DNA of 64,000 nt, from assembly GCA_002733575.1 (NCBI GenBank), contig NVWB01000009.1, forward strand, positions 1 to 64,000. The letters run 5' to 3'. Of the stretch, positions 39,510 to 48,415 are shown one piece after another (position 1 is the stretch's first letter; each line of letters opens with the position of its first letter). A program made the position numbers and the translations under genes. The DNA is from Blastopirellula sp. Lineage in GTDB: Bacteria > Planctomycetota > Planctomycetia > Pirellulales > Pirellulaceae. The notes beneath the pieces were generated by a model that was given only the letters and a program-made list of their open reading frames with translations, was not told where the DNA came from and ran no database searches.

Positions 39510-41294
39510 ATGTCTCTTATTGTTCAAAAATATGGCGGAACCAGCGTTGCTGATTGCGAGAAAATCACAGCGGCTGCACGTAAAGCAATTCGTGCTCAAA
39601 AAGAAGGTCATCAAGTGTTGATGGTCGTGAGCGCCATGGGCAAGAATACCGACATGCTTGTTGGGTTGGCAAAAGAGATTACCGAACGTCCATCGGCCCG
39701 AGAAATGGACATGCTGCTTTCCACTGGCGAACAAGTCAGTGTGTCGCTGATGGCAATGGCAATTCATGCACTGGGCTATAAAGCGGTAAGCCTAACAGGT
39801 GCTCAAATTGGAATCAAAACCGACAGCACGCACACCAAGGCCCGCATTCATTCGATTGAAACTTCACGTGTTCAACGATTACTTGACGAAGGCAACATTG
39901 TGATTGCCGCTGGTTTTCAGGGGATCGATGAAAACTTTGAAATCACCACGCTCGGTCGAGGTGGAAGTGATACCACAGCGGTTGCCTTGGCCGCCGTCCT
40001 GAATGCTGATGCTTGTGAAATCAATACCGATGTCGACGGTGTTTACACCACCGATCCTCGAGTGCTGCCTGATGCCAGAAAACTAAGCCGTATTAGTTAC
40101 GACGAAATGCTGGAACTTGCCAGCTTAGGTGCCGGCGTGATGCACAGTCGCTCCATCGAATTTGCCAAAAAGTTTGGCGTGCCAATTCATGTACGCAGTA
40201 GTTTTACTGATGTGCCTGGCACGATGATCGTTGACCAAGTTGAATCGAAGTCTCGACCTGTCAGTGGTGCCGCTATCACAAAGAATGAGGCCCGGGTTAC
40301 TGTTGAAGGTGTTCCCGATATTCCTGGAATCTCACACCAACTATTTGCAAGTATTGCATCCCGCGCCATTGCCGTTGATATGGTTGTGCAAAATGTTGGT
40401 AACGATGGCAAAGCAAATGTTTCGTTTACCGTGCCTGAAGAAGAGCTTCAACAAACTTTGGAGGCGGTCAAAGAGGTTCATGAAGGAATTCATGATTCCA
40501 ATATCTCACACGATAATCAGGTCTCAAAAGTCTCAGTGGTTGGTCTCGGCATGGCCGATCAACCTGGTGTGGCTGACAAGATGTTCCGAGTGCTCTCGGA
40601 GGCAGATATTAACATTCAGATGATTACCACCAGTGAAATCAAAATTTCTGTTTTGGTCGCTCGGGAAGATGCACAGCGTGCTTTGCAAATTGTGCATAAT
40701 GGTTTTCAATTGGACGTGGCGCCAGATGACGCTCCGCAATCTGCCGAGGCGGTGAAGCGTGAACGCGAACTGGACGCGGCTGAAGTGGTCGCCCAACTTC
40801 GATTTATGGAAGACTTGACCATTGATGACATCTCGCTCGATAACTCTCAGGCCCTGGTCACAATTCGTCAAATACCGGATACGCCAGGCATTGCTGCGAA
40901 AGTGTTTGAAGCGATTGCAGAAACAGGGATTCTTGTCGATATGATTGTGCAGAATGTCGGTCGAGATGGTTCTGCCAATATCAGTTTCACCATCCCAAGA
41001 GAATCGGTGGCTGATGCTCAGAAAGTGACTGAGACGATTGGAAAAGATCTGGGTGCTGAGGAAGTCACCACAAAAGCTGACGCGGCCAAATTATCGGTCT
41101 CTGGTATCGGACTTCGTAGTCATACCAGTGTCGGAATTCGTATGTTTGAAGCATTGAGCAAAGCAGGCATCAATGTCGACTTGATCAACACTTCCGAGGT
41201 AATGGTCAACGTGATTGTTGATAACTCAAAAGCGGATGACGCACTCGCTTGTCTTAAAGAGGCATTTGCTGATGTGCTAATGGACAGTAAGTAA
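39510..41294 (+). CDS. lysC: Aspartate kinase with four ACT domains
   Basis: Phosphorylates aspartate, the first step to lysine, threonine and methionine. Length 594 against about 400 for the usual single-chain form. The kinase domain covers about 1-240 (VQKYGGTSVAD, FQGIDENFEITTLGRGGSDTTAVALA, EINTDVDGVYTTDPR, YDEMLELASLGAGVMHSRSIEFA). Then two ACT pairs follow in tandem: the first at about 265-410 (VPDIPGISHQLF; GLGMADQPGVADKMF), the second at about 445-590 (IPDTPGIAAKVFEAIAE; GIGLRSHTSVGIRMFEALS). VDMVVQNVGNDGKANVSFT and VDMIVQNVGRDGSANISFT show that the second pair is a duplicate of the first. Four-ACT aspartate kinases are known in cyanobacteria and planctomycetes. Likely in one unit with hom and the kinase gene. 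Confidence 0.95.
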   Translation: MSLIVQKYGGTSVADCEKITAAARKAIRAQKEGHQVLMVVSAMGKNTDMLVGLAKEITERPSAREMDMLLSTGEQVSVSLMAMAIHALGYKAVSLTGAQIGIKTDSTHTKARIHSIETSRVQRLLDEGNIVIAAGFQGIDENFEITTLGRGGSDTTAVALAAVLNADACEINTDVDGVYTTDPRVLPDARKLSRISYDEMLELASLGAGVMHSRSIEFAKKFGVPIHVRSSFTDVPGTMIVDQVESKSRPVSGAAITKNEARVTVEGVPDIPGISHQLFASIASRAIAVDMVVQNVGNDGKANVSFTVPEEELQQTLEAVKEVHEGIHDSNISHDNQVSKVSVVGLGMADQPGVADKMFRVLSEADINIQMITTSEIKISVLVAREDAQRALQIVHNGFQLDVAPDDAPQSAEAVKRERELDAAEVVAQLRFMEDLTIDDISLDNSQALVTIRQIPDTPGIAAKVFEAIAETGILVDMIVQNVGRDGSANISFTIPRESVADAQKVTETIGKDLGAEEVTTKADAAKLSVSGIGLRSHTSVGIRMFEALSKAGINVDLINTSEVMVNVIVDNSKADDALACLKEAFADVLMDSK

Positions 41295-41310
41295 AATCCA
41301 ACCATCTTTA

Positions 41311-42372
41311 TCAATTACGAACCGGTGGTAATAACCGTATCGATTGTGGAGTGGGCGGTGTCTTGCCTGTTGGTGGCAGAAGCTTAATTTCAGACTTTGG
41401 AGATGTTAAGTTGTCTGGACTAGGAGGAAGTCTTCCCTGCTTACTACTACTTGGTATAGAGGCACTTGGTTTTGTTGCTACACGTGCAGATTCTGCTGGG
41501 TTATTCTCAATAAGTGTCAATAACGCTTCGGCCTCTTCGAAGTCTACTTTCTGACTTAAGGCTTCTTGAAGATGCGATTTAGCTAACTCTTGGTCGCCTC
41601 GCCTTTGTAAGAGAAATGCAATATTGTAATGGGCGACTGCGGTTCCATGTGCATACGCAAACTGTGAGTGGGCTTCTTTTAAACGATTCGCCTCGAATAA
41701 CACATTGGCCATGTTATTCCGATATCTTTTATTATCAGGTTCCAATTTTATTGCTTTGTAGATGGAAGCCAGCGATTTATCGAACTGATTACTACGTGCG
41801 TATAATAACCCTAAGTCATTATGGGGAATTGGATTTTGCGGATGTATGCTTGTCGCTTTTTTTAGCGGAATAATGGCTGCTTCCAGTTTTCCCTGCCGTA
41901 ATATTAATCTTCCATAGCTCAGTAGTGTTTTTAAGTCGGTAGGATGAAAATCTACTGCGAGTTGATATTGTTGCTCTGCTGCAACATAGTTCCCCGATCT
42001 TTCGTAGCCAGCAGCCGCTCTTAGAAAGGAATTTAACTGAGCTTGATCGGCTGAGCTCAATGTTGCTATTGGCTGTGTTGCTGAATCGGTTGCGGATATT
42101 GAAGGGGTGAGCGAATTCTGATCTTGCGGTGTCCCTAGCTGAGGGCCTTGTTGTCCATTTTCATTTGAGTCTTTGGATGTGAATTGAACCAGTTTGATTT
42201 TGGTTTTCGAAAACTGACCTAACAGCCCACCCAAAGTCGATTTCTTTTGTGGTGTCGAATTGCCTGGTCCTTCTGCTACAACCACTGTTGATACAACAGT
42301 TGAACTAGTAAAAATCATTGTGACAATGACCAGTGAAATCCATCTCATTTGATAAAATCCTTGAGGAATCAT
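41311..42372 (-). CDS. TPR-repeat protein, TadD-like
   Basis: Exported protein of about 353 residues with a signal peptide or membrane anchor (MRWISLVIVTMIF and following). A polar, glutamine-rich linker follows, then four to five tetratricopeptide repeats at about 115-290 (AAGYERSGNYVAAEQQYQLAV, YGRLILRQGKLEAAIIPLKKA, LGLLYARSNQFDKSLASIYKAI, MANVLFEANRLKEAHSQF, IAFLLQRRGDQELAKSHL). The C-terminus is Pro/Ser-rich with IRLLPPV. It is the last minus-strand gene in the Tad pilus region, and TPR proteins (TadD) are regular pilotin-like parts of Tad loci, so that role is proposed. Two starts are possible: 42372 (AGGAATTGC before it) and 42348; the first is given. Confidence 0.75.
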   Translation of the reverse strand: MIPQGFYQMRWISLVIVTMIFTSSTVVSTVVVAEGPGNSTPQKKSTLGGLLGQFSKTKIKLVQFTSKDSNENGQQGPQLGTPQDQNSLTPSISATDSATQPIATLSSADQAQLNSFLRAAAGYERSGNYVAAEQQYQLAVDFHPTDLKTLLSYGRLILRQGKLEAAIIPLKKATSIHPQNPIPHNDLGLLYARSNQFDKSLASIYKAIKLEPDNKRYRNNMANVLFEANRLKEAHSQFAYAHGTAVAHYNIAFLLQRRGDQELAKSHLQEALSQKVDFEEAEALLTLIENNPAESARVATKPSASIPSSSKQGRLPPSPDNLTSPKSEIKLLPPTGKTPPTPQSIRLLPPVRN

Positions 42373-42597
42373 GCAATTCCTACAGTTTGAGCCCCTGCAT
42401 GAATCCAAGTGATGAAGGACGTAATGTCAATCTACCACATGAACATTCCGAATAATCGTAAAAGCTTCCCTTTTTTATCATCGTCTAATCTGCATCGAAA
42501 CTAAAAAGAATCAGGTCGATTGCTAAAAGAGATAACATATCGGAGTAGTGAAAGTGGTTCTTAGAAGCTATCAATCAAGGTTAGCTGATTCAACATG

Positions 42598-42636
42598 AAA
42601 AAAGGTCAGAGTGAGAATGCTCACTCTGACCTTTTG
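42598..42636 (-). terminator. Strong terminator after the unknown secreted protein gene
   Basis: A perfect 15-bp stem (AAAGGTCAGAGTGAG / CTCACTCTGACCTTT) with a 4-base loop. On the minus strand it ends in a run of six T. It begins 26 bases beyond the stop at 42663 and separates this gene from the TPR gene. Confidence 0.9.
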
Positions 42637-42662
42637 CTATTTGCGTTTATGATCGAAACCTC

Positions 42663-43202
42663 CTAGCTGCCGCTGTCACTGCTTGCAGCGGGTAGTCGTG
42701 GAGCAGGAATCGATTGTCGTTCGGCATTGTAGATGTCGTTGATATAATCTGCTGAGCGTCCACTGGGTTCTCTACTGGTTGGGTACACTTCCAGAGATCG
42801 TTCGTCTCCAACAATCCGAGCAAGTGCATCTTTGGTCGATTGCATTCTTGCTTCGGTAACAGAGGTTGTGAGTCCTTCTAAAACAAACACAGACCGTCGA
42901 TCTGGCGTATTTCTCAAGATCTGTCGAGCTTTCATCTCACCTGCATGGTTAATCTGGTGCGTCACACTATCAAAATGAAACCTGCCAAGTGTGTTTTGAA
43001 GGCGAATACCATTTTGCACCATTAAATTTAGGTGAGAATTGGTAGCAGCTCTGTCTTGGTAGTTGAATGGGGCAGGCCAGCATTTATTGCGTACATAATC
43101 AACTCGAACACTGTTCCAAAATTGTTCCCAATCTGCTTTGGCAGATTGATTCATGGTTAGTGATGCAATACCGATAGCAAATAGTAAAAATAGTCGTTTC
43201 AT
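42663..43202 (-). CDS. Secreted protein of unknown function at the end of the Tad locus
   Basis: Protein of 179 residues with a clear signal peptide (MKRLFLLFAIGIASLTMNQSAKA). The mature part begins DWEQFWNSVRVDYVRNKCWPAPF and has a central IRLQNTLGRFHFDSVTHQINHAGEM-type segment; the charged/polar C-terminus ends AASSDSGS. A BON-like or stress-protein fold is conceivable (FVLEGLTT, VTEARMQSTKDALARIV), but I do not recognise a family. GAGAAGGG stands before the ATG. It lies 324 bases after tadC on the same strand and has its own strong terminator, so it may be a separate unit. Its position suggests an envelope role linked to the pilus, as inference only. Confidence 0.75.
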   Translation of the reverse strand: MKRLFLLFAIGIASLTMNQSAKADWEQFWNSVRVDYVRNKCWPAPFNYQDRAATNSHLNLMVQNGIRLQNTLGRFHFDSVTHQINHAGEMKARQILRNTPDRRSVFVLEGLTTSVTEARMQSTKDALARIVGDERSLEVYPTSREPSGRSADYINDIYNAERQSIPAPRLPAASSDSGS

Positions 43203-43526
43203 GGGTTTACCCTTCTCATTGGATAGAAATAGTTCCTATCCAAAAAGCTTCACAAGTATTTAGATTAAAGAGACCAAATCGACCCAAGTTGGCTCTTTGT
43301 TGACAGGATTTAATCACAAATTAGTCTGTTTTAGACCTATTTGATTATCGACGTGTCTACCCATTGAGAGTCAAGAAGATAGCAGTCGCCGTTACAATAT
43401 GCAGAATAAGCGTGACTGTCTGTTCATTTCATTCAGAAATCGACAGATCGTCTAGTCTCAAGATTATCGGGTCAGACAGTGTAGAACTATGTTACGGATT
43501 ATTCCGTCAATACAGTTTGCCTAAAC
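43203..43526. other. Intergenic region within the Tad locus
   Basis: Between tadC and the unknown secreted protein gene. I see no coding frame and no clear hairpin. It should hold the promoter of the secreted protein gene, but none could be picked with confidence. Confidence 0.45.
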
Positions 43527-44495
43527 CTACTTTGTTCCGGCCATCATTGGTAACATTTCATTGACCACGGTGATAGCTGCTGGCCCAACCAGGACAACAA
43601 AGATGCCTGGAAAGATGAAGAAGACCAAGGGAAAGATCATCTTCACTGCGGTTTTGGCCGCTTTTTCTTCAGCAATTTGACGCCGTTTAGTTCTCATTGA
43701 ATCACTTTGAACTCGCAATGCTTGAGCAATACTTGATCCGAATTTGTCTGCTTGAATTAAGATACTGGCCAATGAATGTAGATCATCCACACCAGTTCGT
43801 TCTCCTAATTCATGTAGCACTTCGCTACGAGCGCGACCAACTTGAAGTTGGAAATTACAGAGTCCAAATTCTTCTGCAATTACGCGATACGTTTTCTTCA
43901 TTTCTTCAGAGACCCGACGCATTGCCTGATCTAGTCCTAATCCAGCTTCGACACAAACGACCATCAAATCGAGTGCGTCAGGCAAAGCGAGAAAGATCTT
44001 TTCTTTACGTTTTCTTCCTAAATACCAGAGGCCAAGTCCGGGAATATAAAAGAAGAGCCCTGCAATTGCGACTGCTTTAAAAATCCCCGACTGATTAAAT
44101 TGCCCTAGCAATACCACGGTTCCGCCACCCAGCATTAAACCTAAAATCAAACAGGCAAACTGAATTCCGAGAAACAGAGTCGGCGCACTCTCGCTACGAA
44201 AACCGGCATGGCTGAGTTTGTTTTTTAGTTTATTGGCATCTTTATCATTTCTAGGTTGCAGAGGCTTAGCGAGTGCAGGAGAGACATTTTCCAGCATCTT
44301 CGCCATCGCTTCGGAGGTTGTAGCACTACTCTCTCTATTTTTTCGTAGCAACGGATCTTTGAATTCATCTAATCGATCTTCCGCGCGACTGCTCTTTTGA
44401 CTGAACATGTCAAACAACCACCAAGCAGCAACGGCAATCATTCCGAATACCGCCACTGGAATAACGTAGATCATATTGATGTTTTCTAAGTTCAT
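43527..44495 (-). CDS. tadC: Tad pilus inner-membrane platform protein TadC
   Basis: Type II secretion F-domain protein of 322 residues, one of the two membrane platform proteins on which the TadA ATPase acts to assemble Flp pili. Hydrophobic segments: near 8-28, two about 115-165, and two near the C-terminus (MIFPLVFFIFPGIFVVLVGPAAITVV). The T2SF core contains ALPDALDLMVVCVEAGLGLDQAMRR and HSLASILIQADKFGSSIAQALRVQSDSMR. It starts 6 bases after the tadB stop, so the two are translationally linked. Confidence 0.93.
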   Translation of the reverse strand: MNLENINMIYVIPVAVFGMIAVAAWWLFDMFSQKSSRAEDRLDEFKDPLLRKNRESSATTSEAMAKMLENVSPALAKPLQPRNDKDANKLKNKLSHAGFRSESAPTLFLGIQFACLILGLMLGGGTVVLLGQFNQSGIFKAVAIAGLFFYIPGLGLWYLGRKRKEKIFLALPDALDLMVVCVEAGLGLDQAMRRVSEEMKKTYRVIAEEFGLCNFQLQVGRARSEVLHELGERTGVDDLHSLASILIQADKFGSSIAQALRVQSDSMRTKRRQIAEEKAAKTAVKMIFPLVFFIFPGIFVVLVGPAAITVVNEMLPMMAGTK

Positions 44496-44501
44496 AGCGA
44501 A

Positions 44502-45470
44502 TTACACCTTGATATCAATAATTTTTTTGATGACATAAGCACCTAATAATTGTGCCACGACCGCACCAGCAAGCATTTGGTTTCCTAGTGGATCGGTGAA
44601 CAGCATCATCACATAGGTTGGATTAAGTCTCCACATCACAATAAACAATACAGGAGGCATGGCTAGTAGAACGATTCCTGAGATGCGACCTTCGCCTGTC
44701 AACGCCTGGATTTGGCCACGCAGTTCCATTCGTTGCCTCACAAGTTTACCGATCTTGTCTAAAATTTCGGCCAGATCGCCCCCGGTTTGTCTTTGTAAAA
44801 CAATCGCTGTTCCAAAGAATTTCAAGTCGAGATTCGGAATGCGTTCCGTCATTAGTTCGATCGCATCCTCTAAGGGAACTCCTAAGTTTTGCGATTCAAA
44901 TACTTTGCGAAATTCACTTCCGATAGGCTCTTTCAATTCATCCCCTACCAGTTGAAAACCGGCCCCTAAGCTGTGTCCTGCGCGTAAAGCACGAGAGATT
45001 AATTCTAACGCATCAGGCATTTGGTTTCCGAACGCATTGAGCCTACGCCCGCGTTTAAATTTCACCCAAGTAATTGGACAAATCGCAAGCATCACTGCAA
45101 CGATAGGTCCAACATAAACTGGAGCACCAATGATTGTCGGAAGTACAAGCCCTGCGCCAGCCAACCCTAGAGTGACCAGGACAAATTTAGAAACAGACAT
45201 ATTGCTTTGTGCCTGCTCTAAGAAGAGTTTGAGATTGAAGTACTTTGCAACAAAGTCTTCTATTTGGTTCGTTTCCCCTAATAGGTCGGCGTTTAGCAAG
45301 CCACCTTGGTTGCTGATGCCCGGTATTGATGACGTGTTTGAACTGCCAGTCATTGAATCTAATCGGCTCTCAACTTGTTCATTCACATCTCCACGCAGTA
45401 GCATGGCGAGTCCACCTACAAGAGCAGCGACACCGACAAATGCAGCAATTGGAATTAAGATTGATAACAT
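44502..45470 (-). CDS. tadB: Tad pilus inner-membrane platform protein TadB
   Basis: Paralogous T2SF-domain protein of 322 residues. A membrane segment is at residues 3-25, a pair near 95-140, and two at the C-terminus (VLLAMPPVLFIVMWRLNPTYVMMLF and the last 25 residues). Core motifs: QMPDALELISRALRAGHSLGAGFQLVGDELKEPIGSEF, ALQRQTGGDLAEILDKIGKLVR-like segment. AAGGA sits correctly before the ATG. It lies 38 bases downstream of cpaF. Together with TadC it should form the hetero-oligomeric platform of the machine. Confidence 0.93.
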   Translation of the reverse strand: MLSILIPIAAFVGVAALVGGLAMLLRGDVNEQVESRLDSMTGSSNTSSIPGISNQGGLLNADLLGETNQIEDFVAKYFNLKLFLEQAQSNMSVSKFVLVTLGLAGAGLVLPTIIGAPVYVGPIVAVMLAICPITWVKFKRGRRLNAFGNQMPDALELISRALRAGHSLGAGFQLVGDELKEPIGSEFRKVFESQNLGVPLEDAIELMTERIPNLDLKFFGTAIVLQRQTGGDLAEILDKIGKLVRQRMELRGQIQALTGEGRISGIVLLAMPPVLFIVMWRLNPTYVMMLFTDPLGNQMLAGAVVAQLLGAYVIKKIIDIKV

Positions 45471-45508
45471 AGTAAGTTTTTCCTTTGCTCCAATGTTTGT
45501 GAGTTCGA

Positions 45509-46828
45509 TTAATCTTGCATCATCACTCGTTGACGGAACGCACTGGCCGGTAGATGCACGCCTGCGGATTCAAGTCGGGTCATGAAATTGGGGCGAACGC
45601 CTGTCGAAATAAATTGTCCACGAGCCCGGCCAGTTTCATCAATGCCTGATTGTTCATATTTATAAATGTCTTGCATCACAACCGTGTCTTGTTCCATGCC
45701 GATGATTTCAGTAATGTGTGTGACACGCCTGCCACCTCCTTGTAATCGATTGACTTGAATGACCAAATCTACCGCACTTGCAATTTGCTGACGCATTGCC
45801 TTGATTGGCAGGTCAAATCCACCCATGGAAATTAATGTTTCAATCCGAGCAATCGCATCTCGTGGAGTATTCGCATGCACCGTGGTCATGGAGCCTTCAT
45901 GGCCTGTGTTCATGGCTTGTAGCATGTCGAGAGTCTCGGCTCCACGACACTCACCAATAATGATTCTTTCTGGTCGCATACGCAGTGCATTTCGCACTAA
46001 ATCGGTCGCAGTAATTGCCCCTTTTCCTTCGACGTTGGGAGGTCGAGTCTCTAGCCGCACAACATGTTCTTGTTGCAACTGAAGTTCCGCAGCGTCTTCA
46101 ATAGTAATGATTCGTTCACTATCTGAGATAAAGCTAGATAAGGTGTTCAGTAAGGTAGTTTTTCCAGAGCCTGTACCGCCGGAAATAATGATATTCAAAC
46201 GCGCCTTCATGGCCCCTTCGAGTAGCATGACCATTTCTGGAGTGAATGCCTTGAAGTTCAGAAGATCTTCTAACTTCAGAGGGTTTGACCCAAAGCGGCG
46301 AATGGAAACGGAAGCACCGTCGAGTGCCAAAGGGGGAATGATTGCATTGAAACGCGAGCCATCAGGCAAGCGTGCATCAACCATCGGGCAGGTTTCATCA
46401 ACACGTCTGCCAACCTTAGACACAATACGGTCGATTATTTGTAACAGATGATCGTTGTCACGAAATGTGACACTGCTTTTTTCGATCTTGCCCCCTTTTT
46501 CGCAGTAAATTTGGTGAGGACCATTGATCATGATATCACTGATCAAAGGGTCTTTGAGCAATAACTCAAGTGGTCCGAGTCCAAAAGTTTCATCCAGAAC
46601 TTCCTCAATCAAGCGATCTCGTTCGTTTCGGTTGAGTAAGGTTTCTTCGGTATCGCACAGATGTTCGACAACTAATCTGATTTCGCGTCGTAAGGTTTCG
46701 CCTTCAAGTTCACCGACTTTGGACAAATCAAGCTTGTCTACAAGCTTTCCATGAATCCGTCGTTTGAGATTTTCAAACTCAACATTCTTGGAGTCCACAT
46801 TTTTTTCATCGGATTGTAATGTTCTCAC
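45509..46828 (-). CDS. cpaF: Tad pilus assembly ATPase CpaF/TadA
   Basis: Secretion ATPase of 439 residues that powers pilus assembly on the cytoplasmic side of the membrane. Walker [10 protein letters not shown], Walker B region [11 protein letters not shown], Asp box ([10 protein letters not shown]) and His box ([17 protein letters not shown]) are all intact. The N-terminal domain ([23 protein letters not shown]) is typical of the CpaF group. The start is GTG at 46828, supported by AAGGA at proper spacing. It begins 255 bases after cpaE; that gap carries no gene I can see and may contain an internal promoter. Confidence 0.95.
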   Translation of the reverse strand: MRTLQSDEKNVDSKNVEFENLKRRIHGKLVDKLDLSKVGELEGETLRREIRLVVEHLCDTEETLLNRNERDRLIEEVLDETFGLGPLELLLKDPLISDIMINGPHQIYCEKGGKIEKSSVTFRDNDHLLQIIDRIVSKVGRRVDETCPMVDARLPDGSRFNAIIPPLALDGASVSIRRFGSNPLKLEDLLNFKAFTPEMVMLLEGAMKARLNIIISGGTGSGKTTLLNTLSSFISDSERIITIEDAAELQLQQEHVVRLETRPPNVEGKGAITATDLVRNALRMRPERIIIGECRGAETLDMLQAMNTGHEGSMTTVHANTPRDAIARIETLISMGGFDLPIKAMRQQIASAVDLVIQVNRLQGGGRRVTHITEIIGMEQDTVVMQDIYKYEQSGIDETGRARGQFISTGVRPNFMTRLESAGVHLPASAFRQRVMMQD

Positions 46829-47083
46829 TTTTGATTCCTTACCTGACTCGCAGGGGCCTTGTTGGGAGCGGAAGCCAATTGCCTGGAGTTACGTCTAGAT
46901 TTAGGAGAAACAATGGCATCCTGCTGAAGGATAGCTTATGCAATCAATGGTCGCAGGAGTGAAAGGCAACAATTAACAAAAGAATTGACGGTCATTACGA
47001 TTACATCAAATAAGCAGATTCTTTTGTCGCATGGGTAGAAAGGAAATGCGAGTGATTACAGTCTGTCATTATTCAGTTGATGA

Positions 47084-48322
47084 CTAATCAACTGAATTCA
47101 CTTCAGATTGGCTTGCATTGCTTTTACTTGAGAGAAAACTGAACCATCGTCCAATTCCATTTTCGGATTCTGGAGTGTCAGACTTCGTCTGATCGTTGGA
47201 AAAATGGTTTGCCATTTGCTTGATCGACTGAGTGATTGAAGACTTTGGAGCATGTTCAATCAGTGGAATACCATTGTTGCGGACTTCACTCATGACTCGA
47301 TAGTCATTGGGGATTTGCCAGAAGTTATCAACGTCGATTGTCTCTTTAGCTTTCTTTAAGCTAATTTGCCCACTTTCCAGTCCAATGCGATTAACTACGA
47401 TTTCGGTCTTTTCTTTGAGTCCCTCGATCTCGCCAAACGACATCATCAGACGAACCGTATTTCGTAGACAAGGCAAATCCAACTGAATCATGATCAGGCT
47501 TGTACTGGCTTCTTTCAAGGCAACCATGTCTAATTTGCTATAGCTTTTCGATAGATCGATAATGAGATGCGTGAATGTGGCCTTCATCAGACCGAGAACG
47601 CGTTGAAAATCAGCAGGATTGATCAGGCTGTCTTCATGCAATTGAACTGGTCGTGGTAACAGAAACAAGCCAGACGAGTGTTCTGTTAATGATCGTTTTA
47701 ACAGATTGAAATCTAATCGCTCAATGTTTTGTGCGACATCAACTAAGGTGTAATCTGGAATGGTGTCTAAGCACACATCGGCATCGCCTAGAGCCAAGTC
47801 TAAGTCGATTAAGGCAACATTGTGATCTTTGTTCTGTGCCAAAGCACAGCCCAGGTTGACTGCCAAACTGGTTGAACCAACTCCGCCAGTTGCTCCGCCT
47901 ATCGTAATGACTTTGCAACCACGAGATTTCGTTTCACCACGCCCATTTTTTTGATTGCTGATTCGATCAAGAGCCGCCACCAGTTCTTCTATCGTCAGCG
48001 GTTGCGTTAAAAACTCTTTTGCGCCAGCACGCATTGCTTGTAGAATCAGATTGCCATCGGTCGAACTGCTAAGCACTAAGACACTGCATTCAGGTGCTTT
48101 CGCAGCTAGTTCTGCAACAAGATCTAAGCCCTTCTCTGGATCAGCGTCAAGCGAGACGATTCCAACATCAGGGTTGGTTTGACTGACAACATCAGCGAAG
48201 AATTCATAGCGAGAACACTCTGCTTCTAGCCAGACGATATCCATGGCTAGCAAGATAGATTTCAATGATTCACGTGTTGAATCTTGTGGATCAACAACAG
48301 CGACTCGCAAAACATTGTTCAT
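47084..48322 (-). CDS. cpaE: CpaE/TadZ pilus localisation protein
   Basis: Protein of 412 residues with an N-terminal receiver-like domain (about 5-125; VAVVDPQDSTRESLKSILL, VLVLSSSTDGNLILQAMRAGAKEFLTQPL) and a C-terminal ParA/MinD-type ATPase domain. The Walker A region is GGATGGVGSTSLAVNLG: it keeps the glycines but has Ser where typical ParA proteins have the P-loop Lys, an atypical form often seen in TadZ proteins. ALIDLDLALGDADVCLD follows as the Walker A' region. In the receiver, Asp lies in VSLDAD rather than the classical position context, so phosphorylation is uncertain. It would position the Tad machine in the cell. Confidence 0.9.
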   Translation of the reverse strand: MNNVLRVAVVDPQDSTRESLKSILLAMDIVWLEAECSRYEFFADVVSQTNPDVGIVSLDADPEKGLDLVAELAAKAPECSVLVLSSSTDGNLILQAMRAGAKEFLTQPLTIEELVAALDRISNQKNGRGETKSRGCKVITIGGATGGVGSTSLAVNLGCALAQNKDHNVALIDLDLALGDADVCLDTIPDYTLVDVAQNIERLDFNLLKRSLTEHSSGLFLLPRPVQLHEDSLINPADFQRVLGLMKATFTHLIIDLSKSYSKLDMVALKEASTSLIMIQLDLPCLRNTVRLMMSFGEIEGLKEKTEIVVNRIGLESGQISLKKAKETIDVDNFWQIPNDYRVMSEVRNNGIPLIEHAPKSSITQSIKQMANHFSNDQTKSDTPESENGIGRWFSFLSSKSNASQSEVNSVD

Positions 48323-48415
48323 GGCAGGTTAACTCTAAGCATTCGTTTCAAAATTGAATTCAATGACACAGCAATACTTCAATAGGCAAGTATAGGCCGT
48401 AGTTAGAGTTGCCGC

